A stretch of 64,000 bases of DNA from Streptococcus ilei. GTDB taxonomy: Bacteria > Bacillota > Bacilli > Lactobacillales > Streptococcaceae. Every line of letters begins with the position of its first letter. Within the stretch, counting starts at the first letter, position 1. Position numbers and translations under genes: made by a program. Under the pieces are notes generated by a model. That model was given only the letters and a program-made list of their open reading frames with translations. It made no database searches and had not been told where the DNA came from. Location of the stretch: the NCBI RefSeq assembly GCF_000479335.1, contig NC_022584.1, positions 1 to 64,000 of the forward strand, given 5' to 3'. Shown one piece after another: positions 7,611 through 16,921 of this stretch.

Positions 7611-8744
7611 ATGAAACAATCTTTTAAAACAAGTAAGCTCTACTATGGTTTTCCTATCTTCATCTTGGGCTATCAGGATCAGAACTTTGGGCACAACATC
7701 ACGACCTGCAGTTCCTCTTATAGTCTGGGAGATTGGTTGGTCATCGGTGTTGGTGCTGAGGAAAATGCGGCTGACCAGATTAAGCATTATCAACAGTTTA
7801 CTGTGAACATTCCTGGTGAAAGTTTCATGCTGGAGATGGAGCAGGCTGGTTTTATCAGCCATCGGGAAAAATTGGAACACTTAGGATTAGACTATGAAAT
7901 TTCTAAACGGACCCAGGCACCGATTTTAGAGGCTTGTCCAGTCGTATTGGACTGTCAGGTAGATCGGATCGTCGAGGAAGATGGCATCTGCCATATCTTT
8001 GCTAAGATTCTAGACCGACTAGCTGATCCAGAACTCTTGGACGATAAAGGACATTTTAAAAATGACCGTTTTGCCCCGACTTGCTTTATGGGGGATGGTC
8101 ATCAGCGTGTTTACCGTTATTTAGATGACCGAGTCGACCCCATGGGAAGCTTTATCAAGAAAGCGAGAAAAAAGATGACCAGAGCAGAACTACCTGAACG
8201 AATCGAGACGGAACGTCTGGTCCTGCGAGTCCGTACAGTGGCGGATGCTGAGGATATCCATGCCTACGCTAGTCTGCCAGAAGTTTCCTATCCAGCAGGC
8301 TTTCCAGCCGTCAAGACCTTGGAAGATGAGATTTATTACCTAGAACATATCCTTCCCGAGCGCAATCAAAAAGATAATCTCCCAGCGGGTTACGGAATTG
8401 TGGTCAAAGGGACGGATAAGCTCATCGGCTCTGTTGATTTCAACCATCGCCACGCAGACGATGTGCTGGAGATTGGCTATACCTTGCACCCAGACTATTG
8501 GGGTCGAGGATATGTTCCAGAAGCAGCGAGTGCCTTGATTGACTTAGCTTTTAAAGAACTAAACCTACACAAGATAGAATTGTCTTGCTTTGGCTACAAT
8601 GTCCAAAGTCAACGAGTTGCTGAGAAGCTTGGTTTCACTCTTGAAGCTCGTATCCGAGACCGCAAAGATGCTCAAGGCAATCGTTGTGATGATTTGAGGT
8701 ATGGCTTGCTGAAGAGTGAGCGGGAGGGAAACGTTGTTAGTTGA
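7611..8744 (+). CDS. Flavin reductase-like domain fused to GNAT acetyltransferase
   Basis: The 377 residues split into two domains. About 1-190 is a flavin reductase-like split-barrel (FGHNITTCSSSYSLGDWLVIGV, then PVVLDCQVDRIV), which binds FMN. About 195-370 is a GNAT domain of the RimJ type (ETERLVLRVRTVADAEDIHAY, then WGRGYVPEAASAL, the acetyl-CoA loop, and NVQSQRVAEKLGF). I see no frameshift between them. It has a clear AAGGAGG site and lies directly behind the T-box. Its role is unknown: an aminoacyl or peptide N-acetylation linked to valine starvation is only a guess. Confidence 0.8.
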   Translation: MKQSFKTSKLYYGFPIFILGYQDQNFGHNITTCSSSYSLGDWLVIGVGAEENAADQIKHYQQFTVNIPGESFMLEMEQAGFISHREKLEHLGLDYEISKRTQAPILEACPVVLDCQVDRIVEEDGICHIFAKILDRLADPELLDDKGHFKNDRFAPTCFMGDGHQRVYRYLDDRVDPMGSFIKKARKKMTRAELPERIETERLVLRVRTVADAEDIHAYASLPEVSYPAGFPAVKTLEDEIYYLEHILPERNQKDNLPAGYGIVVKGTDKLIGSVDFNHRHADDVLEIGYTLHPDYWGRGYVPEAASALIDLAFKELNLHKIELSCFGYNVQSQRVAEKLGFTLEARIRDRKDAQGNRCDDLRYGLLKSEREGNVVS

Positions 8745-8769
8745 ACTGTTCGAGGATTTCGAACAGTTC
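8743..8769. repeat. Perfect 11-bp inverted repeat
   Basis: GAACTGTTCGA and TCGAACAGTTC flank a five-base loop exactly at the end of the fusion gene. There is no T-run after it, so it is a weak terminator at best. It could be a transcript-stabilising hairpin, or mark one edge of the AT-rich insertion that follows. Confidence 0.6.
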
Positions 8770-8867
8770 AGTAAGATGCTTGCAGGGAAGTTTATAGAAA
8801 ATATCATCTGTTTATAAGTTCATATTTTTAACAATTTAAAAAACAAGAAATATATAAGGAGTTTAAA

Positions 8868-9701
8868 GTGGACGAGATACTAAAATTAATCGCTGCTTTT
8901 GGTATAGGAACATTTTTAAGTGGCTTTTTATCTTTTTTGTCAAACAGTAAAAATAATTTAGTTGAATTTGAAGTAGAAAACTATCAGAATAGGAGAAAAG
9001 AGATAATCGGTATTTCAAATGAGTTGGCATCCTATGAAATAAAAAGAACTGAACAAGCAATTGAAAAACTTAGAATGTTTTTATCTCCAGAAGATACAAG
9101 TTTACTTGATAAGACTCAAAAGGAAATAGATAAGATAGGAAAGCAATATTATTTGAAGGATGCACATATTTGGCAGTTAATAAATACTTTTAACTATTCC
9201 TTAAATTCTAATAAATTGTTACGTAAATATTTGAGATTGTTACTAGAATATGAAGAGTCTATAGTTCAGAAAAAGGTAAATTGGAATATCACATTGTTTT
9301 TTTCATTACTATGTAAAGTTATACCTATTATAGTAGCAATATATCTTGCTGTATCAATAGATACTAATGAAATAGCGGGCTTTCTTTATCTAATTGGAAT
9401 TATGTTCATTGCGATATCTGAAATAATGATATACATATTTAACTTGGTTGACAATCCCAGTGATAAAACGATAAAGGTACTATTTAATGTGTTCTACACA
9501 TTCCCTATGATTTCCATTATTTCTAGGGTTATATTTTGGAAAATAGAACTATTTTTATCATTCGGAATGCAAATGGTAGTCGCACTTATTATTCTAATTT
9601 TATGGTTTTATTCCTATATAACAACTTTTAGTAGAATAGATAGTAATGCACAATCATATATAAATAAAATCAAAAAATTAAAGGAGAACACACATGTCTA
9701 A
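8868..9701 (+). CDS. AT-rich multi-pass membrane protein, unknown function
   Basis: I do not recognise this 277-residue protein. It uses a GTG start with AAGGAG seven bases upstream. One hydrophobic helix lies near residues 5-27, and four more lie between about 141 and 250. A long charged, helical stretch of about 100 residues sits between them ([20 protein letters not shown] onwards). The gene is visibly richer in A+T than every neighbour, which points to transfer. It overlaps the valS start by eight bases, so valS may be read through from it. The shape resembles some small membrane effectors of defence systems, but that is only a resemblance. Confidence 0.7.
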   Translation: MDEILKLIAAFGIGTFLSGFLSFLSNSKNNLVEFEVENYQNRRKEIIGISNELASYEIKRTEQAIEKLRMFLSPEDTSLLDKTQKEIDKIGKQYYLKDAHIWQLINTFNYSLNSNKLLRKYLRLLLEYEESIVQKKVNWNITLFFSLLCKVIPIIVAIYLAVSIDTNEIAGFLYLIGIMFIAISEIMIYIFNLVDNPSDKTIKVLFNVFYTFPMISIISRVIFWKIELFLSFGMQMVVALIILILWFYSYITTFSRIDSNAQSYINKIKKLKENTHV

Positions 9702-12345
9702 AGAACTTTCACCGAAATACAATCCAGCCGAGGTTGAGGCTGGTCGTTACCAAAAATGGCTTGACGAAGATGTTTTCAAGCCTTCAGGCGATCAAAAGGC
9801 GAAGCCTTATTCGATCGTGATTCCACCACCAAACGTAACTGGTAAACTTCACCTTGGTCATGCTTGGGATACGACTTTGCAAGATATCATCATCCGTCAA
9901 AAACGCATGCAAGGTTTCGATACCCTTTGGCTTCCAGGGATGGACCACGCGGGGATTGCGACTCAAGCTAAGGTTGAGGAGCGCTTGCGTGGTGAGGGTA
10001 TCAGTCGTTACGACCTGGGGCGTGAAAAATTCCTTGAGAAAGTCTGGGAATGGAAAGACGAATATGCCACTACTATCAAGGAACAATGGGGCAAGATGGG
10101 GCTCTCTGTAGACTACTCTCGTGAGCGTTTCACTCTTGACGAAGGTTTGTCAAAAGCAGTTCGCAAGGTCTTCGTGGATCTTTACAAGAAAGGCTGGATC
10201 TATCGTGGTGAATTTATCATCAACTGGGACCCAGCAGCTCGCACAGCTCTTTCTGATATCGAGGTGATCCACAAGGATGTCGAAGGTGCCTTCTACCACA
10301 TGAACTACATGCTGGAAGACGGTTCACGCGCCCTTGAAGTAGCGACAACTCGTCCTGAGACCATGTTTGGGGACGTTGCCGTTGCAGTCAATCCAGAAGA
10401 CCCACGCTACAAGGACTTGATCGGTAAACACGTCGTTCTTCCAATCGCTAATAAATTAATTCCAATCGTTGGGGATGAGCACGCTGATCCTGAGTTTGGT
10501 ACAGGTGTCGTGAAAATCACACCTGCCCACGATCCAAACGACTTCTTGGTTGGTCAGCGCCACAACTTGCCACAAGTCAACGTCATGAACGACGACGGAA
10601 CCATGAATGACTTGGCCTTCGAATTTGCAGGCATGGACCGTTTTGAAGCTCGTAAGGCAGTCATTGCCAAGTTGGAAGAAATCGGTGCCCTTGTTAAAAT
10701 CGAAAAACGTGTCCACAGTGTTGGTCACTCAGAGCGTACAGGGGTTGTGGTTGAGCCACGCTTGTCTACGCAATGGTTCGTCAAGATGGACCAATTGGCT
10801 AAGAACGCTATTGCCAACCAAGACACAGAGGACAAGGTAGAATTCTACCCACCTCGTTTCAACGATACCTTCCTCCAATGGATGGAAAATGTCCACGACT
10901 GGGTTATCTCTCGTCAGCTCTGGTGGGGTCACCAAATCCCTGCTTGGTACAATGCTGAGGGTGAAATGTACGTCGGCGAAGAAGCTCCAGAAGGTGACGG
11001 ATGGACTCAGGACGAAGACGTCTTGGATACGTGGTTCAGTTCTGCCCTTTGGCCATTCTCTACTATGGGCTGGCCGGATGTGGACTCAGAAGACTTCAAG
11101 CGCTATTTCCCAACTTCAACCTTGGTTACAGGTTACGATATCATCTTCTTCTGGGTGTCTCGTATGATCTTCCAATCTTTGGAATTCACGGGCCGTCAGC
11201 CATTCCAAAACGTTCTGATCCACGGTCTCATTCGTGACGAGCAAGGACGCAAGATGTCTAAATCACTCGGAAACGGGATTGACCCAATGGATGTGATCGA
11301 GAAATACGGTGCCGATGCCCTTCGTTGGTTCCTTTCAAACGGTTCTGCACCAGGGCAAGACGTGCGCTTCTCTTACGAGAAAATGGATGCTTCTTGGAAC
11401 TTCATTAACAAAATTTGGAACATCTCTCGCTACATCCTCATGAACAATGAAGGTTTGACCCTTGAGCAAGCAACTGCCAATGTCGAAAAAGTGGTCAACA
11501 AGGAAGCTGGAAATGTCACAGACCGCTGGATTCTCCACAACCTCAATGAAACCATCGGAAAAGCAACGGCCAACTTTGACAAGTTTGAGTTTGGTGTCGC
11601 TGGACACATTCTCTACAACTTCATCTGGGATGAGTTTGCGGACTGGTACGTTGAGTTGACCAAGGAAGTCCTTTATAGCGATAACGAAGAAGAGAAAGTC
11701 ATCACACGTTCCGTTCTCCTTTACACTTTGGACAAGATCCTTCGTCTCCTTCACCCAATCATGCCATTCGTGACAGAGGAAATCTTTGGACAAATCTCAG
11801 AAGGCTCTATCGTCACAGCGGAATACCCAACTGTCAACCCAGCCTTTGAAGACCTGGCGGCTCATACAGGTGTCGAAAGCCTCAAAGACTTGATCCGTGC
11901 TGTTCGTAATGCGCGTGCAGAAGTAAACGTTGCTCCAAGCAAGCCTATCACCATTCTTGTTAAGACTAGCGATAGCGACTTGGAAGCCTTCTTTAACAGC
12001 AATGTCAACTACATCAAACGCTTTACAAATCCAGAACACTTGGAAATCGCATCAACCATCCCTGCACCTGAACTCGCAATGTCAAGCGTCATCACAGGAG
12101 CAGAAATCTACTTGCCACTGGCAGACCTCCTCAACGTCGAAGAAGAACTGGCTCGCCTCGACAAGGAACTCGCTAAATGGCAAAAAGAACTGGATATGGT
12201 CGGCAAGAAGCTCTCTAACGAACGCTTCGTAGCCAATGCCAAACCAGAAGTCGTCCAAAAAGAACGCGACAAACAAGCCGACTACCAAGCAAAATACGAC
12301 GCGACCGTAGCACGTATTGATGAGATGAAGAAGTTGGTGGGATAA
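9694..12345 (+). CDS. valS: Valine--tRNA ligase
   Basis: Charges tRNA-Val with valine. The 883-residue length is standard. The HIGH-type motif is HLGH at 53-56 after PPPNVTGK, and the second ATP motif is KMSKS within [14 protein letters not shown]. The editing domain lies between ([15 protein letters not shown]). The C-terminal coiled coil typical of ValRS ([16 protein letters not shown]) is present. A good AAGGAG site precedes the ATG but lies inside the upstream AT-rich gene. A Val-type T-box lies about 2.1 kb upstream, beyond two other genes. Confidence 0.97.
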   Translation: MSKELSPKYNPAEVEAGRYQKWLDEDVFKPSGDQKAKPYSIVIPPPNVTGKLHLGHAWDTTLQDIIIRQKRMQGFDTLWLPGMDHAGIATQAKVEERLRGEGISRYDLGREKFLEKVWEWKDEYATTIKEQWGKMGLSVDYSRERFTLDEGLSKAVRKVFVDLYKKGWIYRGEFIINWDPAARTALSDIEVIHKDVEGAFYHMNYMLEDGSRALEVATTRPETMFGDVAVAVNPEDPRYKDLIGKHVVLPIANKLIPIVGDEHADPEFGTGVVKITPAHDPNDFLVGQRHNLPQVNVMNDDGTMNDLAFEFAGMDRFEARKAVIAKLEEIGALVKIEKRVHSVGHSERTGVVVEPRLSTQWFVKMDQLAKNAIANQDTEDKVEFYPPRFNDTFLQWMENVHDWVISRQLWWGHQIPAWYNAEGEMYVGEEAPEGDGWTQDEDVLDTWFSSALWPFSTMGWPDVDSEDFKRYFPTSTLVTGYDIIFFWVSRMIFQSLEFTGRQPFQNVLIHGLIRDEQGRKMSKSLGNGIDPMDVIEKYGADALRWFLSNGSAPGQDVRFSYEKMDASWNFINKIWNISRYILMNNEGLTLEQATANVEKVVNKEAGNVTDRWILHNLNETIGKATANFDKFEFGVAGHILYNFIWDEFADWYVELTKEVLYSDNEEEKVITRSVLLYTLDKILRLLHPIMPFVTEEIFGQISEGSIVTAEYPTVNPAFEDLAAHTGVESLKDLIRAVRNARAEVNVAPSKPITILVKTSDSDLEAFFNSNVNYIKRFTNPEHLEIASTIPAPELAMSSVITGAEIYLPLADLLNVEEELARLDKELAKWQKELDMVGKKLSNERFVANAKPEVVQKERDKQADYQAKYDATVARIDEMKKLVG

Positions 12346-12351
12346 ACACAG

Positions 12352-12378
12352 AAACACGGCGGAATGCCGTGTTTTTTT
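12352..12378 (+). terminator. valS terminator
   Basis: AAACACGGC and GCCGTGTTT enclose a five-base loop and run into a T-tract, six bases after the valS stop. Confidence 0.85.
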
Positions 12379-12386
12379 GGTATAAT
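12378..12386 (+). promoter_or_regulatory. Extended -10 promoter of the helicase gene
   Basis: TGGTATAAT lies immediately after the valS terminator's T-tract. The -35 region would fall inside the terminator hairpin. Confidence 0.6.
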
Positions 12387-12421
12387 GAAACTATTAAATA
12401 ACGGTAGAAAAGAGACAATCT

Positions 12422-15286
12422 ATGCCAGAAGGCGTAACTTTATTTCAAGACACTCTTATTAAATCATTAAAATATGGTTTTGTGGATAATATCCAGTATC
12501 AAGAGGGTGGGTATTCACCACAGATTTTGATCAACGATCATGAGATGAAGCGATATGTTTTAACGGATTTACAAGAGGAGTTGAGCAAGTGTAAGGCCTT
12601 TTACATATCAGTGGCCTTTATTACACAGTCTGGGATTTCCTTGATTAAGTCGCAATTGTCTGATTTGATGGATAAAGGAATCAAAGGTAAAATTCTGATT
12701 TCTCCTTATCTTGATTTTAATGATCCAGTGGCTATGCAAGAACTACTCAAGTTAGAGAATGTAGAAGTTCGTTTGACCCCTGAGAGTTTGCAGATGCACG
12801 CCAAATTTTATCTCTTTGAACATGAGGGAAGGCAGGTATTGATTTCGGGTAGTTCGAATCTGACCCACAATGCTCTCAAGATCAATTATGAGTGGAATAT
12901 TAAATTGACATCTACCCATAATGGAGAACTTATTCGAGCTACTAAAGCTGAATTTGACAAGATTTGGGAGAAGTCTGATCTTTTGACAGATGACAAGATT
13001 GCTTCTTATGCGCGTAAACGTCAGAATGTTATTCGAGTGGATCAGATTCGCGAAGAGAAGACGGCTCAATATCAGAGTGAAACGATTAGTCCTAATGAAA
13101 TGCAAAAGGATGCCTTAAAAGGCTTGCAGGCGATTCGTGATTCTGGAAAAAAGAAGGCTTTGGTCATCAGTGCAACTGGGACAGGGAAAACTTTTCTATC
13201 AGCTTTTGATGTTCAACAGTTTAAACCAGAAAGAATGCTTTTCATTGTTCACCGAGAGCAGATTTTACAGAAGTCGTTAAAGGATTTTCAAAAAGTCTTG
13301 CAGTTTTCTGATGCAGAAGGTCTTATTTATCACTCTGGAGCTGATTTGACGGGCAAAAAATATGTCTTTGCCACTATTCAAACTCTATCACGGGAACAGC
13401 ATTTAGGCCTATTTTCAAGAGACTATTTTGACTATATTCTGATTGATGAGGTTCATAAGGCTGGTGCAGATTCTTATAAAAAAGTGATGGCGCATTTTCA
13501 ACCAGAATTCTTTTTAGGGATGACGGCTACTCCAGAGCGGACAGATGGTCAAAATATTTACGAATTGTTTGACTACAATATCGCTTATGAGATTCGTCTA
13601 CAAAATGCCCTTGATAATGATATGCTTTGTCCCTTCATTTATTTTGGAGTGAAGGACATCGAAGTTGAAGGACAGTTAATCAATGAGAAGACTACGATTG
13701 CGAACTTAACATCTGAAGAGCGCGTGAAGCATATTATAAAAAAGATTGATTTTTATGGAGTTAGTGGAGATACGGTGAAGGGCTTGATGTTCTGTTCTTC
13801 CAAGCAAGAAGCCCATGAATTAGCATCCAAACTAAACCAAAAGGGGAAACGTTGTCGAGCCTTAACAGGTGAAGATAACATGGAGACCCGGAATGAAGTT
13901 GTTGCCCAACTAGAAAAGGGAGAGCTAGACTACATTCTAACAGTAGATATCTTTAACGAAGGAATTGATATTCCATCGGTCAATCAGGTTGTGATGTTGC
14001 GGAATACTCAATCGAGCATTGTTTTCGTACAACAGTTAGGTCGAGGGCTACGGAAGCATGAGAGTAAAGAATATGTGACCATTATCGATTTTATCGGAAA
14101 TTATAAGAATAACTATCTAATTCCTATTGCTTTGTTTGGTGATAAATCGATGAATAAAGATAATTATCGTCGAGAGCTTCGAGAACCAAATATTCTAAAA
14201 GGATTGACGACCATCAATTTTGAAGAAGTAGCTAAGGAACAAATCTTTAAGTCCATCACTAATACTAATTTATCGAATAAAGTTTTGTTGAAAGAAGCTT
14301 ATATGGAGACGAAGAACCGGCTAGGTCGTATTCCAAAATTAAGTGATTTTTGGAAATTAGATACTTTGGATCCATACATCTTTTTTGATAGCTTTAATCA
14401 TTATGGAGAAGTTATCGATTCTTTTGACAAGGATGATTCTTTTGTTAAAATTCCTGAGCTAAATGGATTTCTAACTTTTCTTTGTAAAGAGTTATCAAAT
14501 GGAAAGAGGAAAGCAGATCTTTATCTTTTAAAAATCTTGCTGGAGAAAGAAAAGATTTCGCGTTCTGATTTGGAAAAATTCCTAAAAGAAGAAAAGCTAG
14601 AAGCCTCTAATGAGTTGTTGAAGTCTATTGAGAATTTCTTGACCTATAGCTTTTTTGTTAAAAGAGATCAGGAAAAGTATGGTGTATCAGCTTTGGCTAT
14701 CAAGAATAATAGTTATCAACTTTCACCATATTTTGCTCAATTTCTGACAGAGGAGTATAAAGATTTTATATTAGATATCATTCAGACGGGTCTTTATCGT
14801 TCTGAAAAGTATCCACAGAATCCTTTGACGATCGGGGAGAAGTATTCTCGTAAAGACGCTGTGAGACTACTCAATTGGGATAAGGATGAGAGCTCTACTG
14901 TTTATGGCTATAAGGTTAAACATGGCACTTGTCCGATTTTTGTCACTTATCACAAAGAGGATGATATCACTGAAACAACTCAGTATCAAGATGGTTTTTT
15001 ATCAAACAAAGTCTTTCACTGGTATTCTAGAAGCAACAGGAGTTTCAATTCAAAAGAGGTAGCTGAGATTATGCAGTCTAATGATACTGGATTGACCCTT
15101 CACCTGTTTGTAAAAAAAGAAGATGGTGAAGGAAGTGATTTCTATTATCTTGGACCGGTTCATTATATTGAGAATAGTGCTCTTGAAACTATAATGCCAG
15201 ATGGTAAAACCCCTGTAGTGACCATGAATTTTGAATTGATCAATGAAGTTCCTACAACACTTTATGATTATTTAACAAAAAAATAA
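12422..15286 (+). CDS. HKD-family nuclease fused to SF2 helicase with DUF3427
   Basis: A 954-residue, three-part protein. Residues about 40-185 form a phospholipase D/HKD nuclease domain, with H126 and K128 in MHAKFYLF and then ISGSSNLT; the trailing Asp of HKD is not obvious. Residues about 225-590 are an SF2 helicase: Walker A SATGTGKT (250-257), DEVH box (342-345), motif III MTATPERT and motif VI QQLGRGLRKH. The remainder matches DUF3427. Such proteins degrade or remodel nucleic acid and are often placed in defence or accessory islands; I infer but cannot show that here. It converges on a Nudix gene across a bidirectional terminator. Confidence 0.88.
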   Translation: MPEGVTLFQDTLIKSLKYGFVDNIQYQEGGYSPQILINDHEMKRYVLTDLQEELSKCKAFYISVAFITQSGISLIKSQLSDLMDKGIKGKILISPYLDFNDPVAMQELLKLENVEVRLTPESLQMHAKFYLFEHEGRQVLISGSSNLTHNALKINYEWNIKLTSTHNGELIRATKAEFDKIWEKSDLLTDDKIASYARKRQNVIRVDQIREEKTAQYQSETISPNEMQKDALKGLQAIRDSGKKKALVISATGTGKTFLSAFDVQQFKPERMLFIVHREQILQKSLKDFQKVLQFSDAEGLIYHSGADLTGKKYVFATIQTLSREQHLGLFSRDYFDYILIDEVHKAGADSYKKVMAHFQPEFFLGMTATPERTDGQNIYELFDYNIAYEIRLQNALDNDMLCPFIYFGVKDIEVEGQLINEKTTIANLTSEERVKHIIKKIDFYGVSGDTVKGLMFCSSKQEAHELASKLNQKGKRCRALTGEDNMETRNEVVAQLEKGELDYILTVDIFNEGIDIPSVNQVVMLRNTQSSIVFVQQLGRGLRKHESKEYVTIIDFIGNYKNNYLIPIALFGDKSMNKDNYRRELREPNILKGLTTINFEEVAKEQIFKSITNTNLSNKVLLKEAYMETKNRLGRIPKLSDFWKLDTLDPYIFFDSFNHYGEVIDSFDKDDSFVKIPELNGFLTFLCKELSNGKRKADLYLLKILLEKEKISRSDLEKFLKEEKLEASNELLKSIENFLTYSFFVKRDQEKYGVSALAIKNNSYQLSPYFAQFLTEEYKDFILDIIQTGLYRSEKYPQNPLTIGEKYSRKDAVRLLNWDKDESSTVYGYKVKHGTCPIFVTYHKEDDITETTQYQDGFLSNKVFHWYSRSNRSFNSKEVAEIMQSNDTGLTLHLFVKKEDGEGSDFYYLGPVHYIENSALETIMPDGKTPVVTMNFELINEVPTTLYDYLTKK

Positions 15287-15308
15287 GAGGTATACCTCTT
15301 ATTTTTTT
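15274..15308. terminator. Bidirectional terminator, helicase / Nudix fragment
   Basis: The palindrome centred on AAGAGGTATACCTCTT is flanked by A7 and T7, so it ends transcripts from both sides. It overlaps the last codons of the helicase and the end of the Nudix fragment. The tandem duplication copied it to 15659-15693. Confidence 0.85.
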
Positions 15309-15604
15309 GTTAATAATTCTACAGCTGGACGATCCACAGGTGCCCAGTTAATGGTTTTTAATTCATGTGGAGCTAGCCAAGTGGAATTTTGGTGTTCTAA
15401 TAACTCTAGATTTCCTGAGACAAGCTTGGCGTGATAGGTTTTCATTACGACGGTTCCAAAGTCATAGTCGTAGGAGGCTTCGTTGATATAGGAGATAATT
15501 TCAATTTCAGAATTTAATTCTTCCCTAATCTCACGAACGAGCGCTTGTTCAGGGGATTCTCCTGCCTCTAATTTTCCACCAGGGAATTCCCAAAAACCTC
15601 CCAA
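15299..15604 (-). pseudogene. Truncated Nudix hydrolase copy
   Basis: This minus-strand reading frame is identical to the last 100 residues of the intact Nudix protein at 15684-16076, including the whole Nudix box (GKLEAGESPEQALVREIREEL). It lacks the first 29 residues: upstream of the duplication junction the frame runs into a stop within about 20 codons, with no ATG. Any translation would need the TTG codon at 15604. I regard it as a non-functional by-product of the tandem duplication. Confidence 0.85.
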
Positions 15605-15683
15605 GCTTTTTCCTTCGGGTCTTTGAGCACAAGTTCCTACAACACTTTATGATTATTTAACAAAAAAATAAGAGGTATACCTC

Positions 15684-16076
15684 TTATTTTTTTGTTAATA
15701 ATTCTACAGCTGGACGATCCACAGGTGCCCAGTTAATGGTTTTTAATTCATGTGGAGCTAGCCAAGTGGAATTTTGGTGTTCTAATAACTCTAGATTTCC
15801 TGAGACAAGCTTGGCGTGATAGGTTTTCATTACGACGGTTCCAAAGTCATAGTCGTAGGAGGCTTCGTTGATATAGGAGATAATTTCAATTTCAGAATTT
15901 AATTCTTCCCTAATCTCACGAACGAGCGCTTGTTCAGGGGATTCTCCTGCCTCTAATTTTCCACCAGGGAATTCCCAAAAACCTCCCAAGCTTTTTCCTT
16001 CGGGTCTTTGAGCACAAAAGATTTTTCCGTCTTTTTCAATGGCAGCTGCAACAACGTGAATGATTTTTTTTGACAT
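15684..16076 (-). CDS. Nudix hydrolase, MutT-like
   Basis: Intact 130-residue Nudix enzyme beginning MSKKIIHVVAAAIEKDGKIF. The Nudix box G-x5-E-x7-REU-x-EE-x-G/N-U is complete in GKLEAGESPEQALVREIREELN. The short length and the segment FCAQRPEGKSLGGFWEFPGG are typical of MutT-type (d)NTP pyrophosphatases that clean the nucleotide pool, for example of oxidised dGTP. Substrate not provable here. The ATG has AGGAGGAAA upstream. It converges with the HKD-helicase gene; such enzymes sometimes accompany DUF3427 helicases, which I state from memory. Confidence 0.88.
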   Translation of the reverse strand: MSKKIIHVVAAAIEKDGKIFCAQRPEGKSLGGFWEFPGGKLEAGESPEQALVREIREELNSEIEIISYINEASYDYDFGTVVMKTYHAKLVSGNLELLEHQNSTWLAPHELKTINWAPVDRPAVELLTKK

Positions 16077-16095
16077 GATTTTCCTCCTCTTTCAT

Positions 16096-16243
16096 TGTAT
16101 CAGAAATAGTTTGGAAGAAGCAATTAAAGAATAAACCCAAATTCAAAAACGGTGAAATCGGCATTGACTTCATCTGGATTGATGTGGACAATCCTCCTGT
16201 AGACGCGATTGGTTGGGTTGCGAAAACCTCTTCATCAACATGA
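16096..16243 (+). pseudogene. Orphan coding remnant
   Basis: The plus-strand frame ending at TGA 16241 reads coding-like (GEIGIDFIWIDVDNPPVDA then IGWVAKTSSST) with no start codon or ribosome site. It looks like the 3' end of a gene whose body has been deleted. I do not recognise the family. It could also be chance. Confidence 0.35.
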
Positions 16244-16250
16244 TAAAAGA

Positions 16251-16274
16251 ACCTCCTAGTTTTCTAGGAGGTTG
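16251..16274 (-). terminator. Terminator of the SOS-type operon
   Basis: AACCTCCTAG and CTAGGAGGTT flank a TTTT loop just beyond the last gene of the minus-strand operon, followed on that strand by T-rich sequence. Confidence 0.75.
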
Positions 16275-16569
16275 CTTTGTATTCTGTGGTCAGGCTGTGG
16301 CCTAGGTAGGTATAAATCCGTGTCAGTGGGGATTGGGGATGGGTAGAGACGCGAAAGTGAAAGTAGTGGTCACGATGGTCGCGACTCTGGGTATGGTGGA
16401 GTCTGAAATAGTTGCGCTGGCCCGTTGACATGGATCTCAGCAGGTCATCTTCTAAAAAGACCAAAGGGGTCGCAGTCGTTGCCAAGCGGTAAAAATCATG
16501 CTCGAACTGCTGGTAATTGTCTGAAAAATAATCGAATTGGAGTTCGTGTTTATTCAGTGCTGGTTTCAT
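16264..16569 (-). CDS. DUF5960 family protein
   Basis: I start this 101-residue protein at MKPALNKHELQ (ATG at 16569), overlapping the end of the YolD-like gene by 20 bases; a longer frame to 16635 has no support. It resembles the streptococcal DUF5960 family, whose function is unknown. It is rich in His, Arg and Tyr (RNYFRLHHTQSRDHRDHYFH) and shows no membrane segment. As the last gene of a translationally linked operon with a damage repressor and Y-family polymerase, it is probably damage-inducible. Confidence 0.7.
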   Translation of the reverse strand: MKPALNKHELQFDYFSDNYQQFEHDFYRLATTATPLVFLEDDLLRSMSTGQRNYFRLHHTQSRDHRDHYFHFRVSTHPQSPLTRIYTYLGHSLTTEYKATS

Positions 16570-16921
16570 AGCTAGAATCTCCTGGTTCAATAGAAAAAAT
16601 AGTCGAAAGAAGGAGAGAGTGGTAGTGCTGGCCATTTTTAATGAGGACTTCGGTAGGGCTTAAGGCATAGACCTGGCCGTAGTAGACGGCGATTTGATCG
16701 TCCTGGAGGGTAGAGAGGGAGAGGGGAGTCTTTTGCTGATAAGCCTGCTCGAGAAGGCAACGGATGTCTTCACTTGAGAGGAGGCGAAGCTCTTCTAGGG
16801 AGAGGTGGTTTGTTTGTAAGGCCGTCGAATGTTCAGAGAGGAAGAAGCCAGCCCACTTAGCCATGCCCCGATCTTGGAAGTCACGTGCCGACTGATAGGG
16901 GAGATAAGAACGATCAATCAT
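16550..16921 (-). CDS. YolD-like protein
   Basis: The segment DRGMAKWAGFFLSEHSTAL (about residues 17-35) matches the conserved start of YolD-like proteins. The C-terminal half (VYYGQVYALSP, then STIFSIEP) matches their small beta domain. YolD-like genes are classic partners of Y-family polymerases in Firmicutes; some are thought to act as UmuD-like accessory factors. The ATG overlaps the polymerase stop by four bases. Length 123 residues is normal. Confidence 0.75.
   Translation of the reverse strand: MIDRSYLPYQSARDFQDRGMAKWAGFFLSEHSTALQTNHLSLEELRLLSSEDIRCLLEQAYQQKTPLSLSTLQDDQIAVYYGQVYALSPTEVLIKNGQHYHSLLLSTIFSIEPGDSSYETSTE

Larger units (their letters stand above)
15246..16015. repeat. Exact 385-bp tandem duplication (two units)
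   Basis: Unit 1 runs 15246-15630 and unit 2 runs 15631-16015. Each carries the last codons of the helicase gene, the bidirectional terminator and the 3' three-quarters of the Nudix gene. I found no difference between the units by eye. The junction shows two bases of microhomology (AA), as expected for slippage or microhomology-mediated duplication. The lack of divergence suggests a very recent event, or one produced in the isolate or the assembly. Confidence 0.9.

Noticed and set aside
15274..15693. Possible CRISPR or insertion sequence
   Set aside because: There are only two long direct units in tandem, no spacers, no transposase and no terminal inverted repeats. A simple duplication explains it.
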